Source: Deltaproteobacteria bacterium (lineage in GTDB: Bacteria > Myxococcota_A > UBA9160 > SZUA-336). Taken from it: DNA of 64,000 nt. The first letter of the stretch is position 1. Each line of letters starts with the position of its first letter. The notes under the pieces are model-generated. The model did no database searches. It was not told where the DNA came from and saw nothing but the letters and a program-made list of their open reading frames with translations. The stretch spans positions 1 through 64,000 of the forward strand of contig JAJDAJ010000020.1 of NCBI GenBank assembly GCA_029261925.1, in the 5' to 3' direction. Positions 24,503-32,886 of the stretch are shown here, piece by piece. The position numbers were made by a program, and so were the translations under genes.

Positions 24503-25654
24503 TCAGGCGTCGCCCAGGACCATCCCGCCGCGCCCGCTGCCGACCAGCACGTGCTGCGCCCCCGGGACCTGGTTGGCGGCCGTCCCGCGCACCTGGCGCA
24601 CGCCCTCGAGCACGTTGTTCATGCCGTGGATGTAGGCCTCGCCGAGCAGTCCGCCATGGGGATTGACCGGGAGCTGCCCGCCGAGCTCGATGTTGCCGTC
24701 GGCGATGAAGTCCCGCGCCTCGCCGCGCCCGCAGAAGCCGAAACCCTCGAGCTGCATGAAGACGATCGGGCTGAAGTTCTCGTAGAACGTGGCCACGTCG
24801 ATGTCGCGGGGCCCCAGCCCGGTGGCCTTCCAGAGCCGGTCGGCCGCGGAGACGCACTCGGCGAACTCCGCGTGGTCCTCGAGGTAGTAGTTGAACATCA
24901 CGTGACCGTTCATCAGGTGGCTGTCCACCACGCCCGCGATGCGCGCGGGCGTCGAGTCGAGGTCCCGTGCCCGCTCGGCGCTGGTGACGACCAGCGCGAC
25001 GCCACCGTCGCTCTCCTGGCAGCAGTCCAGCAGGCGCAGGATCGGCTCGACGATCCAGCGCGAGCGCTGGTGGTCCTCGAGCGTGATCGGGCGCTGGTAG
25101 AACCAGGCGTTCGGGTTGGTGGCCGCGTGCTTGCGGGCGACCACGCTGTAGCGCCCGAAGTCGGCGTTGGTCAGGCCGTAGGCGTCCATGTAGCGCTGGA
25201 AGGTCAGCGCGTAGATCTTCGCTGGGGTGTCCAGGCCGAAGGGCAGGTACCAGCTCCAGCCGGGTGCGGCGGCCTGCTGCTGCGGCTGGCCGAAGCGCCG
25301 CCCCGAGCGCTCGTTGAAGGCGCGCCAGATCAGGACGTTGCGCGCCGCCCCGCTGGTCACCGCGGCCGCGGCCTGCAGGATCGTGCTGTTGGCGCCGGCG
25401 CCACCGTGCGGCGTGCGCGACCAGTAGCCGATCTCGGGAATACCCAGCGCACGCATCAGCAGCAGCTCGTCGCTGGTGTCCTGCACGAAGGTGATCATGC
25501 CGTCGATGTCGGCCGGCCGGAGGCCGGCGTCGGCGTTCGCGGCGCGGGACGCCTCGGCCGCGAGCTGCAGCTCGCTGCGGCCCGAGTCCTTCGAGAACTC
25601 GGTCTGCCCGATTCCCACGACGGCGGCCTGATCGGCGGTCGAGCGCACGCTCAC
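24503..25654 (-). CDS. Thiolase-fold protein, Ltp2-like (aldolase type)
   Basis: The 383-residue protein has the SCP2-thiolase fold but lacks the nucleophilic cysteine. The usual CxSG motif region reads HGGAGANSTILQAA, and the second catalytic Cys region reads VGSGRGGMVLG. NPHGGLLGEAYIHG, typical of Ltp2-type proteins, is retained. In Actinobacteria, Ltp2 with a DUF35 partner is a retro-aldolase that releases short acyl-CoA from steroid side chains. The GTG start at 25654 overlaps the upstream DUF35 stop by 4 bp, so the two subunits are coupled. An aldol-cleavage role is inferred. A lipid-transfer role is the alternative. Confidence 0.8.
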   Translation of the reverse strand: MSVRSTADQAAVVGIGQTEFSKDSGRSELQLAAEASRAANADAGLRPADIDGMITFVQDTSDELLLMRALGIPEIGYWSRTPHGGAGANSTILQAAAAVTSGAARNVLIWRAFNERSGRRFGQPQQQAAAPGWSWYLPFGLDTPAKIYALTFQRYMDAYGLTNADFGRYSVVARKHAATNPNAWFYQRPITLEDHQRSRWIVEPILRLLDCCQESDGGVALVVTSAERARDLDSTPARIAGVVDSHLMNGHVMFNYYLEDHAEFAECVSAADRLWKATGLGPRDIDVATFYENFSPIVFMQLEGFGFCGRGEARDFIADGNIELGGQLPVNPHGGLLGEAYIHGMNNVLEGVRQVRGTAANQVPGAQHVLVGSGRGGMVLGDA

Positions 25655-26055
25655 GCCCCCCCTGCGGCCAGCGCGCGGAACTGCGGCAGGGTCACGCCGT
25701 CGTGATCGACGAAGGTCAGCTCCACCTCGAGCCCGTGATGCACGGCGTCGAGCGGGGTCTCGACCAGGTTGGACACCAGACGCACGCCCTCGGCGAGGTC
25801 GAGCAGGACCACGATGCGCGGCCCGGCGTCGGCCTCGGTCGGATGCCGGGAGACGATCCAGCTGTAGACCCGCGCGCGCCCCGAGGCCTCCTGGGTCTCC
25901 CAGTCCAGCGACGAGCACGACGGGCACATGGGGGAGGGCGGCTGCCGCAGCTGCTTGCAGGCGGCACAGCGCTGCAGCAGCAGCTTGCCCCGGGCGACGC
26001 CGTCCCAGAAGTAGCGATCGTCGGCGTCGGGCCTGGGCGGGATGACCTGCGGCAT
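25651..26055 (-). CDS. DUF35 OB-fold/zinc-ribbon protein, ChsH2-C-like
   Basis: The 134-residue protein has an N-terminal helix, a rubredoxin-like zinc ribbon (Cys30, Cys33, Cys44 and Cys47 in CAAC and CPSC) and a C-terminal OB fold. This is the DUF35 architecture that partners thiolase-fold proteins. The ATG at 26055 has GGAGGT upstream. It is translationally coupled to the Ltp2-like gene. In known complexes the DUF35 unit supplies acyl-CoA binding and docks onto the aldolase. It reads divergently from the amidohydrolase at 26206 across 150 bp. Confidence 0.85.
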   Translation of the reverse strand: MPQVIPPRPDADDRYFWDGVARGKLLLQRCAACKQLRQPPSPMCPSCSSLDWETQEASGRARVYSWIVSRHPTEADAGPRIVVLLDLAEGVRLVSNLVETPLDAVHHGLEVELTFVDHDGVTLPQFRALAAGGA

Positions 26056-26205
26056 GCGTGAGACCTCCGGTGCCTCGAGAGGACTCGCCCCGGGGCGCTT
26101 CCCGACGCTTTCTACCACGGGTCACGTACACTTCTCAGGAGCCCTGCGCGGTCTGCCCTGCCGCGTACCGCGGAGCGCACCGCAACTCACGGACGAGGAG
26201 GATCC

Positions 26206-27273
26206 ATGGCCGGAACCCGACGTCTCTTCTCCGCGGACTCCCACTGCGTGATCACCAGCGAGCAGGTGAAGCGGAACCTCGCGACCCGGCTGCACGCCGA
26301 CTGGGACCAGGGCATGGCGCGCTTCGACGCGCAGCAGTCGGAGCTGCGCGCCGGCCAGAAGCTGGCGCTCGAGGACTTCGTCGACCTCGAGGCGGCCCGG
26401 CACCCCGGCTACTTCGACTCCACGGAGCGCCTGAAGGCGATGGACGCCGACGGCGTCGAGTGCGAGGTGATGTACTCGGAGTTCGACTTCACCAGCAAGG
26501 TCTACCACGTGGGCGAGCACTGGCGGGAGTGCGCCACCGCGTACAACGACACGCTCCACGACTTCGCCTCGATCGCACCGCAGCGGATCCTGATCACGTA
26601 CCAGCTGCCGCTGATCGACATCGACTACGCGGTGGCGGAGGTCCACCGGCTCGCCGGGCTCGGCGCGCGCTCGATCCAGATCCCGAACTTTCCGAGCGAG
26701 CACGACATGCCCGACTACCACGACGCGCGCTACGAGCCGCTCTGGCGCGCGTTCGAGGAGACGGGCGTCGTGGTCGCCAACCACCTCACCGTGAAGGACT
26801 CGCTCTACGACGTCTTCCGCCGCGACCCGACGCCGCAGAAGGGCATCTTCACGGCGATGCCCGCCTTCGCGATCGCCGAGACGCTGCAGTGGTACATCCT
26901 CACCGGGATCCTCGAGCGCCATCCCGGCCTGCGCGTCGTCTTCGTGGAGCCGGGGCTGTTCTGGCTGCCCGGCTTCATCCGCTACCTCGACAGCCGCATG
27001 CACCATCACTACGACTTCCCGGGCGTCAAGGAGCTGCCCTCCACGTACTTCCGCAACCAGATGGCGGTGACCTTCGTCAGCGAGCCCGAGGGCGTGGAGC
27101 AGAGACACGCGATCGGGATCGACAGCGTGCTCTGGTCCACGGACTTCCCGCACCCGGTGTGCAACTGGCCCGACGCGGGCGGGAAGATCATGAAGCAGTT
27201 CCAGGGCGTGCCGGAGGGCGAGATCGAGGCGATCACCTGGGCCAACGGCGCCCGCATGTACGGCATCGAGTAG
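26206..27273 (+). CDS. Metal-dependent amidohydrolase (amidohydrolase 2 family)
   Basis: This is a 355-residue TIM-barrel hydrolase with SADSHCVI at the N-terminus, VVVANHLT mid-protein, FVEPGLFWLPGFIRYLDSRM, YFRNQMAVTFV and the catalytic STDFPHPV near residue 310. It is the third paralogue in the window, and its first metal motif is DSH-C instead of DxH-V. The start is set by GAGGAGGATCC before the ATG. It is followed 15 bp later by the tandem CaiB-type CoA-transferase, suggesting a CoA-linked catabolic unit. Confidence 0.85.
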   Translation: MAGTRRLFSADSHCVITSEQVKRNLATRLHADWDQGMARFDAQQSELRAGQKLALEDFVDLEAARHPGYFDSTERLKAMDADGVECEVMYSEFDFTSKVYHVGEHWRECATAYNDTLHDFASIAPQRILITYQLPLIDIDYAVAEVHRLAGLGARSIQIPNFPSEHDMPDYHDARYEPLWRAFEETGVVVANHLTVKDSLYDVFRRDPTPQKGIFTAMPAFAIAETLQWYILTGILERHPGLRVVFVEPGLFWLPGFIRYLDSRMHHHYDFPGVKELPSTYFRNQMAVTFVSEPEGVEQRHAIGIDSVLWSTDFPHPVCNWPDAGGKIMKQFQGVPEGEIEAITWANGARMYGIE

Positions 27274-27288
27274 GCGCGGGGAGCGGAG

Positions 27289-29760
27289 ATGGCGGGCGTT
27301 CTCGACGGCATCCGGGTGCTGGACCTCTCGCGGGGGATCTCGGGCCCCATGGTCACGATGCTGCTCGCCGATCACGGCGCGGCGGTGACGCGCATCGAGT
27401 CGCCGCACGGCGATCCCTTCGCCGGCCAGCTCGGCTACCACGTGTGGAACCGCGGCAAGCGCAGCGCCGTGCTCGACCTGAAGGATGCCGCCGACCGCGA
27501 CGCCTTCCTCGCCCTGGCCGGGCGGGCCGACGTGCTCGTCGAGTCCTTCCGGCCGGGCGTCACCGCGCGCCTCGGCATCGATCACGCGACCCTGGCCGCG
27601 CGCAATCCGCGGCTGATCTACTGCTCGATCACGGGCTACGGTCGCGACAACCAGCACTCCGACCGGCCGGGTCACGACGCCCTGGTGGCCGCGCGGGTCG
27701 GGCTGCACTGGGAGCAGCGCGGCTGGGCCGGCGGCTCCGCCCCGCGGCTGGCGGGCCACGAGGGCACGATGCCCGGCCTCGAGATCCCGCAGGAGGAGAC
27801 CCAGGGTGCGCCGCGCGAGGGACCCCTGTTCCCGGCGTCGCGCTTCCCGAGCCTGGGCGCTTGCTACGCCGCGACCGTGGGCATCAGCGCGGCGCTGCGC
27901 GCCCGCGAGGTCACCGGGCGCGGGCAGTGGGTCGAGACCTCCCTGCTCCAGGGCGCGCTGGCAGCGGGCGTGATGGCGTACGGGATGGCCGAGCACTGGG
28001 AGGCACCCGGGTTCATGACCTGGGTGGGCGACAGCCGCGCCCCGAAGGGACTGTTCGAGTGCGCGGACGGGCGCTGGGTGCACTGCTGGCCGCCCAATCC
28101 GCGCTTCGTGCTCGCGGCCGGCGCGGGCGACGAGCTGGATCCGCACCCCGACCTGCGCGTGCGCGAGGATCCGGCCCGAATCGGTCTCGGGCCCGAGGAG
28201 ATGGTGGTCCTGCACCACTACTGGGAGCCGATGGCAGCCACCTTCCGGAAGCACAGCGCCGATGCCTGGACCGAGGCCGGCGCGCGGGCGGGCGTGTGCA
28301 TCCAGAAGATCTGCACGCCCGAGGAGGCCATGGCCGACCCGCTGCTCCACGACGACGGCTGCGTCGCGCGCATGGACTCGGCGCTGGGTCCGATCCACGG
28401 TGTGGGTATCGCCTACCGCCTCGCGACGAGCCCCGGCCAGGTCGGCGCCGCCGCCCCGCAGCCCGGCCAGCACACCGACGAGATCTGGGCCGAGGCCGCG
28501 GCCACCCCGCACGGAGCCCCCGCGCGGCCGGGCAGCGGCGCGCAGCTGGCCCGGGGCCCGCTGGACGGGATCCGCGTGCTGGACTTCGGGCTCGCGGTCG
28601 CCGGACCGTACGGGACGCAGGTGCTCGGCGATATGGGCGCCACGGTCCTCAAGATCAACGCCAAGCACGACTGGTACTGGCACCAGAACCAGATCGCCAT
28701 GTGCTGCAACCGCGGCAAGCGGAGCATCGCCATCGACCTCAAGCACGAGGGTGCCGGGTCCGTGGTGCGCCGGCTGATCGAGTCCGCCGACGTGCTCATG
28801 CACAACATGCGCTATCCGGCTGCGGTCAAGCTCGGCATCGACTACCAGAGCCTGCGCGAGCACTTCCCGCGACTCGTCTACTGCCACACGCGCGGCTTCG
28901 AGCACGGGCCACGCGAGCAGCTCCCGGGCAACGACCAGACGGGCGCGTGCCTGGCGGGCATCGAGTGGGAGGACGGCGGCTGCGGACGCGGCGGCCGGCC
29001 GCTCTGGTCGCTGACCAACATGGGCGACACCGGCAACGGCTTCCTGGCCGCGATCGCGATCTGCCAGGCACTGTACGAGCGCGAGAAGACCGGGAAGGGG
29101 CAGTGGGTGGAGACCGCGATCGTCAACGCCCAGCTGCTGAACACCTCCTACGCGCCGGCGCGCGCGGACGGCACCGGGTTCGAGCGGCCCCGGCTCGACG
29201 CCATGCAGACGGGGCTCAGTGCGGGCGTGCGCATCTATCCGACCGCCGACGGCTGGCTCTGCCTGTCGCTGATCACCGACGCGCACTGGCACGCGCTCGG
29301 TCAGGCGCTCGGCGAGACCGGGCTCGCACCGGGCGGCCGCTGGGCCGACGCGGCGTCACGCGCCGCCGACGATGCCGCGCTGTGCAGCCGGATCGAGCAG
29401 GCGCTGGCGTCGCGCGGCGCCGCCGACCTGCAGCGCGAGCTCGACGCGGCCGGCGTTCCCTGCGAGGTCTCCTCGGAGCGCGCGGGCGCCGACATCTGGA
29501 ACGACACCGAGGCCCTCGAGCGCCAGTGGGTCGTGCGCTACGCGCACCCGACGGTCGGGGAGCTGGGCCAGATCGGCCTGGCCTGCTCGTTCTCGGACAC
29601 GCCGGGCGGCCACCAGGGGCGGCCGTTCATCGTCGGCGAGCACAGCCGCGAGATCCTCGCCGAGCTGGGCTACACGCCCGGCGAGGTCGCGAGCCTGATG
29701 GAGTCCGGAGCAGTCGGAGACGAGAGCGTGGACCCGACGCGCAGCGCGGGCCGCGGCTAG
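27289..29760 (+). CDS. Tandem CaiB/BaiF family III CoA-transferase fusion
   Basis: The 823-residue protein contains two complete CaiB/BaiF domains, about residues 1-400 and 420-800. Each opens with LDGIRVLD and contains a GRGQWVET or GKGQWVET signature. Single-domain members are about 400 residues and act as interlocked dimers. The second half keeps the catalytic aspartate (Asp580 in MGDTGNGF). The matching position in the first half (RFPSLGACY near residue 187) lacks it, so one half may be structural. Family members move CoA between acyl-CoAs and free acids or racemise 2-methylacyl-CoAs. The partner substrate is unknown. Confidence 0.9.
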   Translation: MAGVLDGIRVLDLSRGISGPMVTMLLADHGAAVTRIESPHGDPFAGQLGYHVWNRGKRSAVLDLKDAADRDAFLALAGRADVLVESFRPGVTARLGIDHATLAARNPRLIYCSITGYGRDNQHSDRPGHDALVAARVGLHWEQRGWAGGSAPRLAGHEGTMPGLEIPQEETQGAPREGPLFPASRFPSLGACYAATVGISAALRAREVTGRGQWVETSLLQGALAAGVMAYGMAEHWEAPGFMTWVGDSRAPKGLFECADGRWVHCWPPNPRFVLAAGAGDELDPHPDLRVREDPARIGLGPEEMVVLHHYWEPMAATFRKHSADAWTEAGARAGVCIQKICTPEEAMADPLLHDDGCVARMDSALGPIHGVGIAYRLATSPGQVGAAAPQPGQHTDEIWAEAAATPHGAPARPGSGAQLARGPLDGIRVLDFGLAVAGPYGTQVLGDMGATVLKINAKHDWYWHQNQIAMCCNRGKRSIAIDLKHEGAGSVVRRLIESADVLMHNMRYPAAVKLGIDYQSLREHFPRLVYCHTRGFEHGPREQLPGNDQTGACLAGIEWEDGGCGRGGRPLWSLTNMGDTGNGFLAAIAICQALYEREKTGKGQWVETAIVNAQLLNTSYAPARADGTGFERPRLDAMQTGLSAGVRIYPTADGWLCLSLITDAHWHALGQALGETGLAPGGRWADAASRAADDAALCSRIEQALASRGAADLQRELDAAGVPCEVSSERAGADIWNDTEALERQWVVRYAHPTVGELGQIGLACSFSDTPGGHQGRPFIVGEHSREILAELGYTPGEVASLMESGAVGDESVDPTRSAGRG

Positions 29761-29886
29761 CAGGCTGCTGAAGAACCCGCCACGCGGCGGCCCCGGCCCG
29801 ATGTCCGCGTTGCGCCGGTCCGGGTCCCGCGGATCTCTCCGGAGAGCGGCCCCCCGGCCTCCGGCGACCCGCCTTCGGACGGGGTC

Positions 29887-30231
29887 CTACGGTAGCGCCT
29901 CTTCGCGAAGCTCCTCGGCACGGATGGCCAGGCGCTCCGACTCCTCGGCCATCGCCGCGGCGCGCATCGCCTGACGCCCGCGGGACAGGAGCTCCTCACC
30001 GCGCCGCCGGCGCTCGCGGCCGTCCTTGACCAGCGCCTTGCCGCGGTCGATGTCGCCATCGGCATCATCGACGATCTGCTGGCCCTGATTCATGAGACGG
30101 CGTCCCTCCTCGGCAGTGAGACGGTTGGCCGGGTTGAGGAACACGTCCGGTAGCTTCGGCATCGAGCTGCAGCCCATCAGGGCCGCACCCAGGACCAGCA
30201 GGGGGAGTGAGCGCGTCCAGGCGCGGCTCAC
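29887..30231 (-). CDS. Small lipoprotein with charged helical repeat region
   Basis: The 114-residue protein has a signal peptide ending in lipobox LMGC (Cys21), then SSMPKLPDVFLNPANRLTAEEG and a long Arg/Glu-rich helix with likely coiled-coil character. It should be anchored in the inner or outer membrane. The GTG start overlaps the stop of the upstream 95-residue coiled-coil gene by 4 bp, so they are coupled. Function is unknown. The pair resembles envelope-stress helper proteins. Confidence 0.7.
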   Translation of the reverse strand: MSRAWTRSLPLLVLGAALMGCSSMPKLPDVFLNPANRLTAEEGRRLMNQGQQIVDDADGDIDRGKALVKDGRERRRRGEELLSRGRQAMRAAAMAEESERLAIRAEELREEALP

Positions 30232-30515
30232 GCCTTGAACCTCGCGAAGAAGCCCTTCGCGGACTGCGAGAGATCGCCCCAGGCCTTCTCCGCATCGTCC
30301 TTGAGACCCTCCCAGGCGTCCTCGCCCGCCTCCGAGAGCCGTGCGAGCTTCGCCTTGGCCGCGTCGATCTTCTTCTCGAGGATGCCCATCTGCTCCTCGG
30401 TCTCGAGCCGGACATCTGCCGCGCTGCCCTTCGCGCGGGCGCGGGCCTGGTCGAGCCTGGCCTTCTGCTCGTCGATCTGAGCCGACAGCTTCTGCTGGTA
30501 GGCCTCCTTGCTCAT
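30228..30515 (-). CDS. Small coiled-coil protein
   Basis: The 95-residue soluble protein is almost wholly helical. It begins MSKEAYQQKLSAQIDEQKAR and continues with heptad-like KIDAAKAKLARLSEAGEDAW, ending DLSQSAKGFFARFKA. Similar short proteins occur near stress or membrane genes in proteobacteria, but no function is established. The start has GAAGGGAA upstream. It precedes and overlaps the lipoprotein gene, and lies 92 bp downstream of the diadenylate cyclase gene. Confidence 0.7.
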   Translation of the reverse strand: MSKEAYQQKLSAQIDEQKARLDQARARAKGSAADVRLETEEQMGILEKKIDAAKAKLARLSEAGEDAWEGLKDDAEKAWGDLSQSAKGFFARFKA

Positions 30516-30607
30516 GTCGTTCCCTTCTCTCGTGTTGTTCGCCCGTTCAAACCCCGGGCGCGCCGGATCCGTCACGGGGTCGGCTGGATGGATGGAGCGG
30601 AAGACCC

Positions 30608-31795
30608 TCACTCCGGTCCACCGCTCCCGCCCCCTGCCGATGCGAGCGAGAGGCGGACGCTCGGCGGCTCGACCTGGAGGAGCTCCAGCCGGGGAGGATG
30701 TCTGACGTCCGACGCCCGGATCTGGAAGGTCCGGCGGCCCAGGGCGGTGATCGCGCCGTCGAGGACCACCACCACCCTGCTGCCCGCGGACCGGTAAAAC
30801 GAGCGCCGCTCGCCCCGGAAGGACAGCGACACGTGGGAGGGCTCGACGGAACGCAGCTTCAGGTCGTCGGGGAGGTTCACGACCTCGACCGGGACGTCGA
30901 GCGAGCGATCGACCATCACGGACCCGGCGGAGAAGAAGAACCACAGGCCGCCGACCACGGCACCCGCGAGCGCCGCATCGGTCCAGTGCGCGCGGAGCAC
31001 CTCCAGCAGCGACTGTCCGACGTCGGATGCGTGTCGCGAGGTCCAGATCGCGGAGAGCAGCGGCTTCAGCTCGGCCACACGCTCCAGCGTGCGCAGGTGA
31101 CCGTCGCGCACCACGCTGATGTGACCGGTCTCCTCCGAGACGACCAGGCAGGTCGCGTCGCAGCGCTCGGCGAGGCCCAGGGCCGCGCTGTGCCGCGTGC
31201 CGCGATCGTCGAGCTGCTCGAAGTCCTGCGAGAGCGGCAGGTGGACCCCGAAGTGCGAGATACGCGAGTCCTGCAGCACCACCGCGCCGTCGTGACCGGG
31301 TGAGCTCGGGTCGAACAGGCTCTCGAGCAGGGGACGACTCAGGATCGCGTCGGCGAGAATCCCGCCGTCGACGTGTCGGTCCAGCGGGTCGTCGCCCGGG
31401 ATCACCAGCAGCGCGCCGATCCGCGCGCGCGACAGGTTGCTCAGACACTCGACGATGCTGTCGAGCGAGCCGCGCACGGGGGGCGCGGGAGGCGGCCGGC
31501 GCAGCACCCAGGCAGCCACGCGCTCGAACAGCTGCCGCAGCTCCTGCTGGAAGATCACGACGACGATGATCAGGAACACCGCCAGCGAGCCCTCGAACAG
31601 CCCGGTCAGCAGCGTGAGATCCAGCGCCCGCGCGGCGACGTAGACAGCGGCGAAGACGAGCAGCCCGATCGCCACGAATCCCGCCTGCGTGGAGCGCAGC
31701 CAGACCAGCAGCGCCGCCGCGAGCAGCGACACCAGGACGATGTCCAGGACCTCGGTCCAGCGCAGCTCCGGCCAGAGCTGGATCAGTCCGTCCAT
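30608..31795 (-). CDS. Diadenylate cyclase CdaA fused to a YbbR (CdaR-like) domain
   Basis: The 395-residue enzyme should make cyclic di-AMP from ATP. Three N-terminal transmembrane helices (about 15-35, 38-58 and 65-83) precede the DAC domain with GHDGAVV (DGA 169-171) and DRGTRHSAALG. The usual RHR motif reads RHS at 201-203. A fourth helix (275-293) leads to a single YbbR-like beta domain (about 298-385), containing VPVEVVNLPDDLKL and VEPSHVSLSFRGE. In Firmicutes, CdaA and the YbbR-repeat regulator CdaR are separate adjacent genes. Here they are one polypeptide. The ATG is the first in frame. Confidence 0.87.
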   Translation of the reverse strand: MDGLIQLWPELRWTEVLDIVLVSLLAAALLVWLRSTQAGFVAIGLLVFAAVYVAARALDLTLLTGLFEGSLAVFLIIVVVIFQQELRQLFERVAAWVLRRPPPAPPVRGSLDSIVECLSNLSRARIGALLVIPGDDPLDRHVDGGILADAILSRPLLESLFDPSSPGHDGAVVLQDSRISHFGVHLPLSQDFEQLDDRGTRHSAALGLAERCDATCLVVSEETGHISVVRDGHLRTLERVAELKPLLSAIWTSRHASDVGQSLLEVLRAHWTDAALAGAVVGGLWFFFSAGSVMVDRSLDVPVEVVNLPDDLKLRSVEPSHVSLSFRGERRSFYRSAGSRVVVVLDGAITALGRRTFQIRASDVRHPPRLELLQVEPPSVRLSLASAGGGSGGPE

Positions 31796-32039
31796 GGTCG
31801 GTCCCCGCGCGCGGATCGGGTTGCCAGACTCGTCATGCGTCCAGCAACCCCGGAAACGAGCGCCGGGTCACAGGCCCGGGGCGGCAGGGAGGCCGCGTAC
31901 GGCGATAATGGAGGGAGACCCCGGGAGCCGGGGGCCGGATCGACGGCCCCCGCGGTCTCGCCCCGGGCAGAGAGTCCCGCCAGATCGACTGCCTCGCGGT
32001 GACGCTCCGTGCCCTGCCGGGGTTCTGCCAGGGAGTGCA
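31796..32039. other. Divergent intergenic region, cdaA-like / ECF sigma
   Basis: This 244-bp spacer separates divergent genes. GATAAT at 31904-31909 is a possible -10 element for the sigma operon, without a clear -35. No reliable ECF-type GGAAC/CGTC pair with proper spacing was found. No coding potential is convincing. Confidence 0.4.
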
Positions 32040-32642
32040 GTGGACAGCGAGGAAGAAGGGGAACACGGTCACGCCGGGATCGGAGCGGCAGAGCGCCGGC
32101 TCGTGCGGCGCGTCCAGGCGGAGCTGCCCCACGGGACGCAGGCCTTCCGCGAGCTCGTGGACGCCTACACGCCGCTGGTCTACGGCCGGGCCCTGCGCCT
32201 GCTGGCCTCACCCCACGACGCGGAGGAGGTCGTGCAGGACGTCTTCCTGCGCGTGTTCCGCTCGATCGAGCGCTTCCGCTTCGAGCGGCCTCTCTCGCAC
32301 TGGATCCAGACCATCACGACCAACGCGGCGCGCAACTTCCTGCGCGGCCGATACCGCGACGAGCGCAAACGCGCCGCGCTGGCGGCCTCCGCAGAGGGGC
32401 AGCTCGCGCGGCCGTCGAGCGACGGATCCGATCCGATCGGCTCGCGGGCCCTGGAGCGTGCGATGGAGACCCTCGAGCCGGGCACCCGGATCGCGATCGC
32501 GCTGCGCTACGTCGAGGAGCTCGGATACCCCGAGATTGCCCGGGAGCTGGGGATGAAGGAGTCGGCGGTGAAGATGCGCGTGCGACGGGGGATCGAGCGG
32601 CTCCGGCGGGCGATGGAGGAGCACACCGATGAGCCGGAATAG
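32040..32642 (+). CDS. ECF-type RNA polymerase sigma factor
   Basis: The 200-residue sigma-70-family protein contains region 2 (ELVDAYTPLVYGRALRLLASPHDAEEVVQDVFLRVF, about residues 40-75) and region 4 (LEPGTRIAIALRYVEELGYPEIARELGMKESAVKMRVRRG, about 145-185), with no region 3. The GTG start is preceded by AGGGAG five bases upstream, and a longer in-frame extension has no homology. The stop overlaps the next gene by 14 bp. The operon content suggests control of membrane or osmotic functions. Confidence 0.9.
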   Translation: MDSEEEGEHGHAGIGAAERRLVRRVQAELPHGTQAFRELVDAYTPLVYGRALRLLASPHDAEEVVQDVFLRVFRSIERFRFERPLSHWIQTITTNAARNFLRGRYRDERKRAALAASAEGQLARPSSDGSDPIGSRALERAMETLEPGTRIAIALRYVEELGYPEIARELGMKESAVKMRVRRGIERLRRAMEEHTDEPE

Positions 32643-32886
32643 CACGCGAGCACCGGCGTGGAACGAGGACGGGGTTCGATCCATGTTCGCGCCGCTCCGG
32701 GCACGCGAGGCCGCGCCTCCTCCCGACCTGCGCGAGCGCACCCTCGACCACCTCGAGATCGCCATCACCGCACGAGATCTGGTCGAGCTCGGGACCATCG
32801 TGATGGTCGTCGAGTTCCTCGGACCGGTCCTCGACCTCCTGGCCTTCACACTCGGGCTCGACGGGCAGGGAGGCAGCGTTGAATAG
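32629..32886 (+). CDS. Small single-helix protein, possible anti-sigma partner
   Basis: The 85-residue protein has a polar N-terminus (about 45 residues, including LRERTLDHLEIAITARDLVE) and one hydrophobic segment, GTIVMVVEFLGPVLDLLAFTL. It starts inside the 3' end of the ECF sigma gene and overlaps the next gene by 8 bp. Position and topology match membrane anti-sigma factors, but no zinc-anti-sigma HxxxCxxC motif is present. The anti-sigma idea rests on context only. Confidence 0.6.
   Translation: MSRNSTRAPAWNEDGVRSMFAPLRAREAAPPPDLRERTLDHLEIAITARDLVELGTIVMVVEFLGPVLDLLAFTLGLDGQGGSVE

Noticed and set aside
29758-29780. TAGCAGGCTGCTGAAGAA after the CoA-transferase stop, resembling an IS-terminal sequence; a partial match follows the CMD stop at 37803
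   Set aside because: No paired inverted repeat, target duplication or transposase remnant is nearby. Shared bases are few enough to be chance.
32040-32642. Classical GGAAC/CGTC ECF autoregulated promoter upstream of the sigma gene
   Set aside because: GGAAAC (31852) and CGTAC (31896) are present but 38 bp apart, too far for an ECF promoter.
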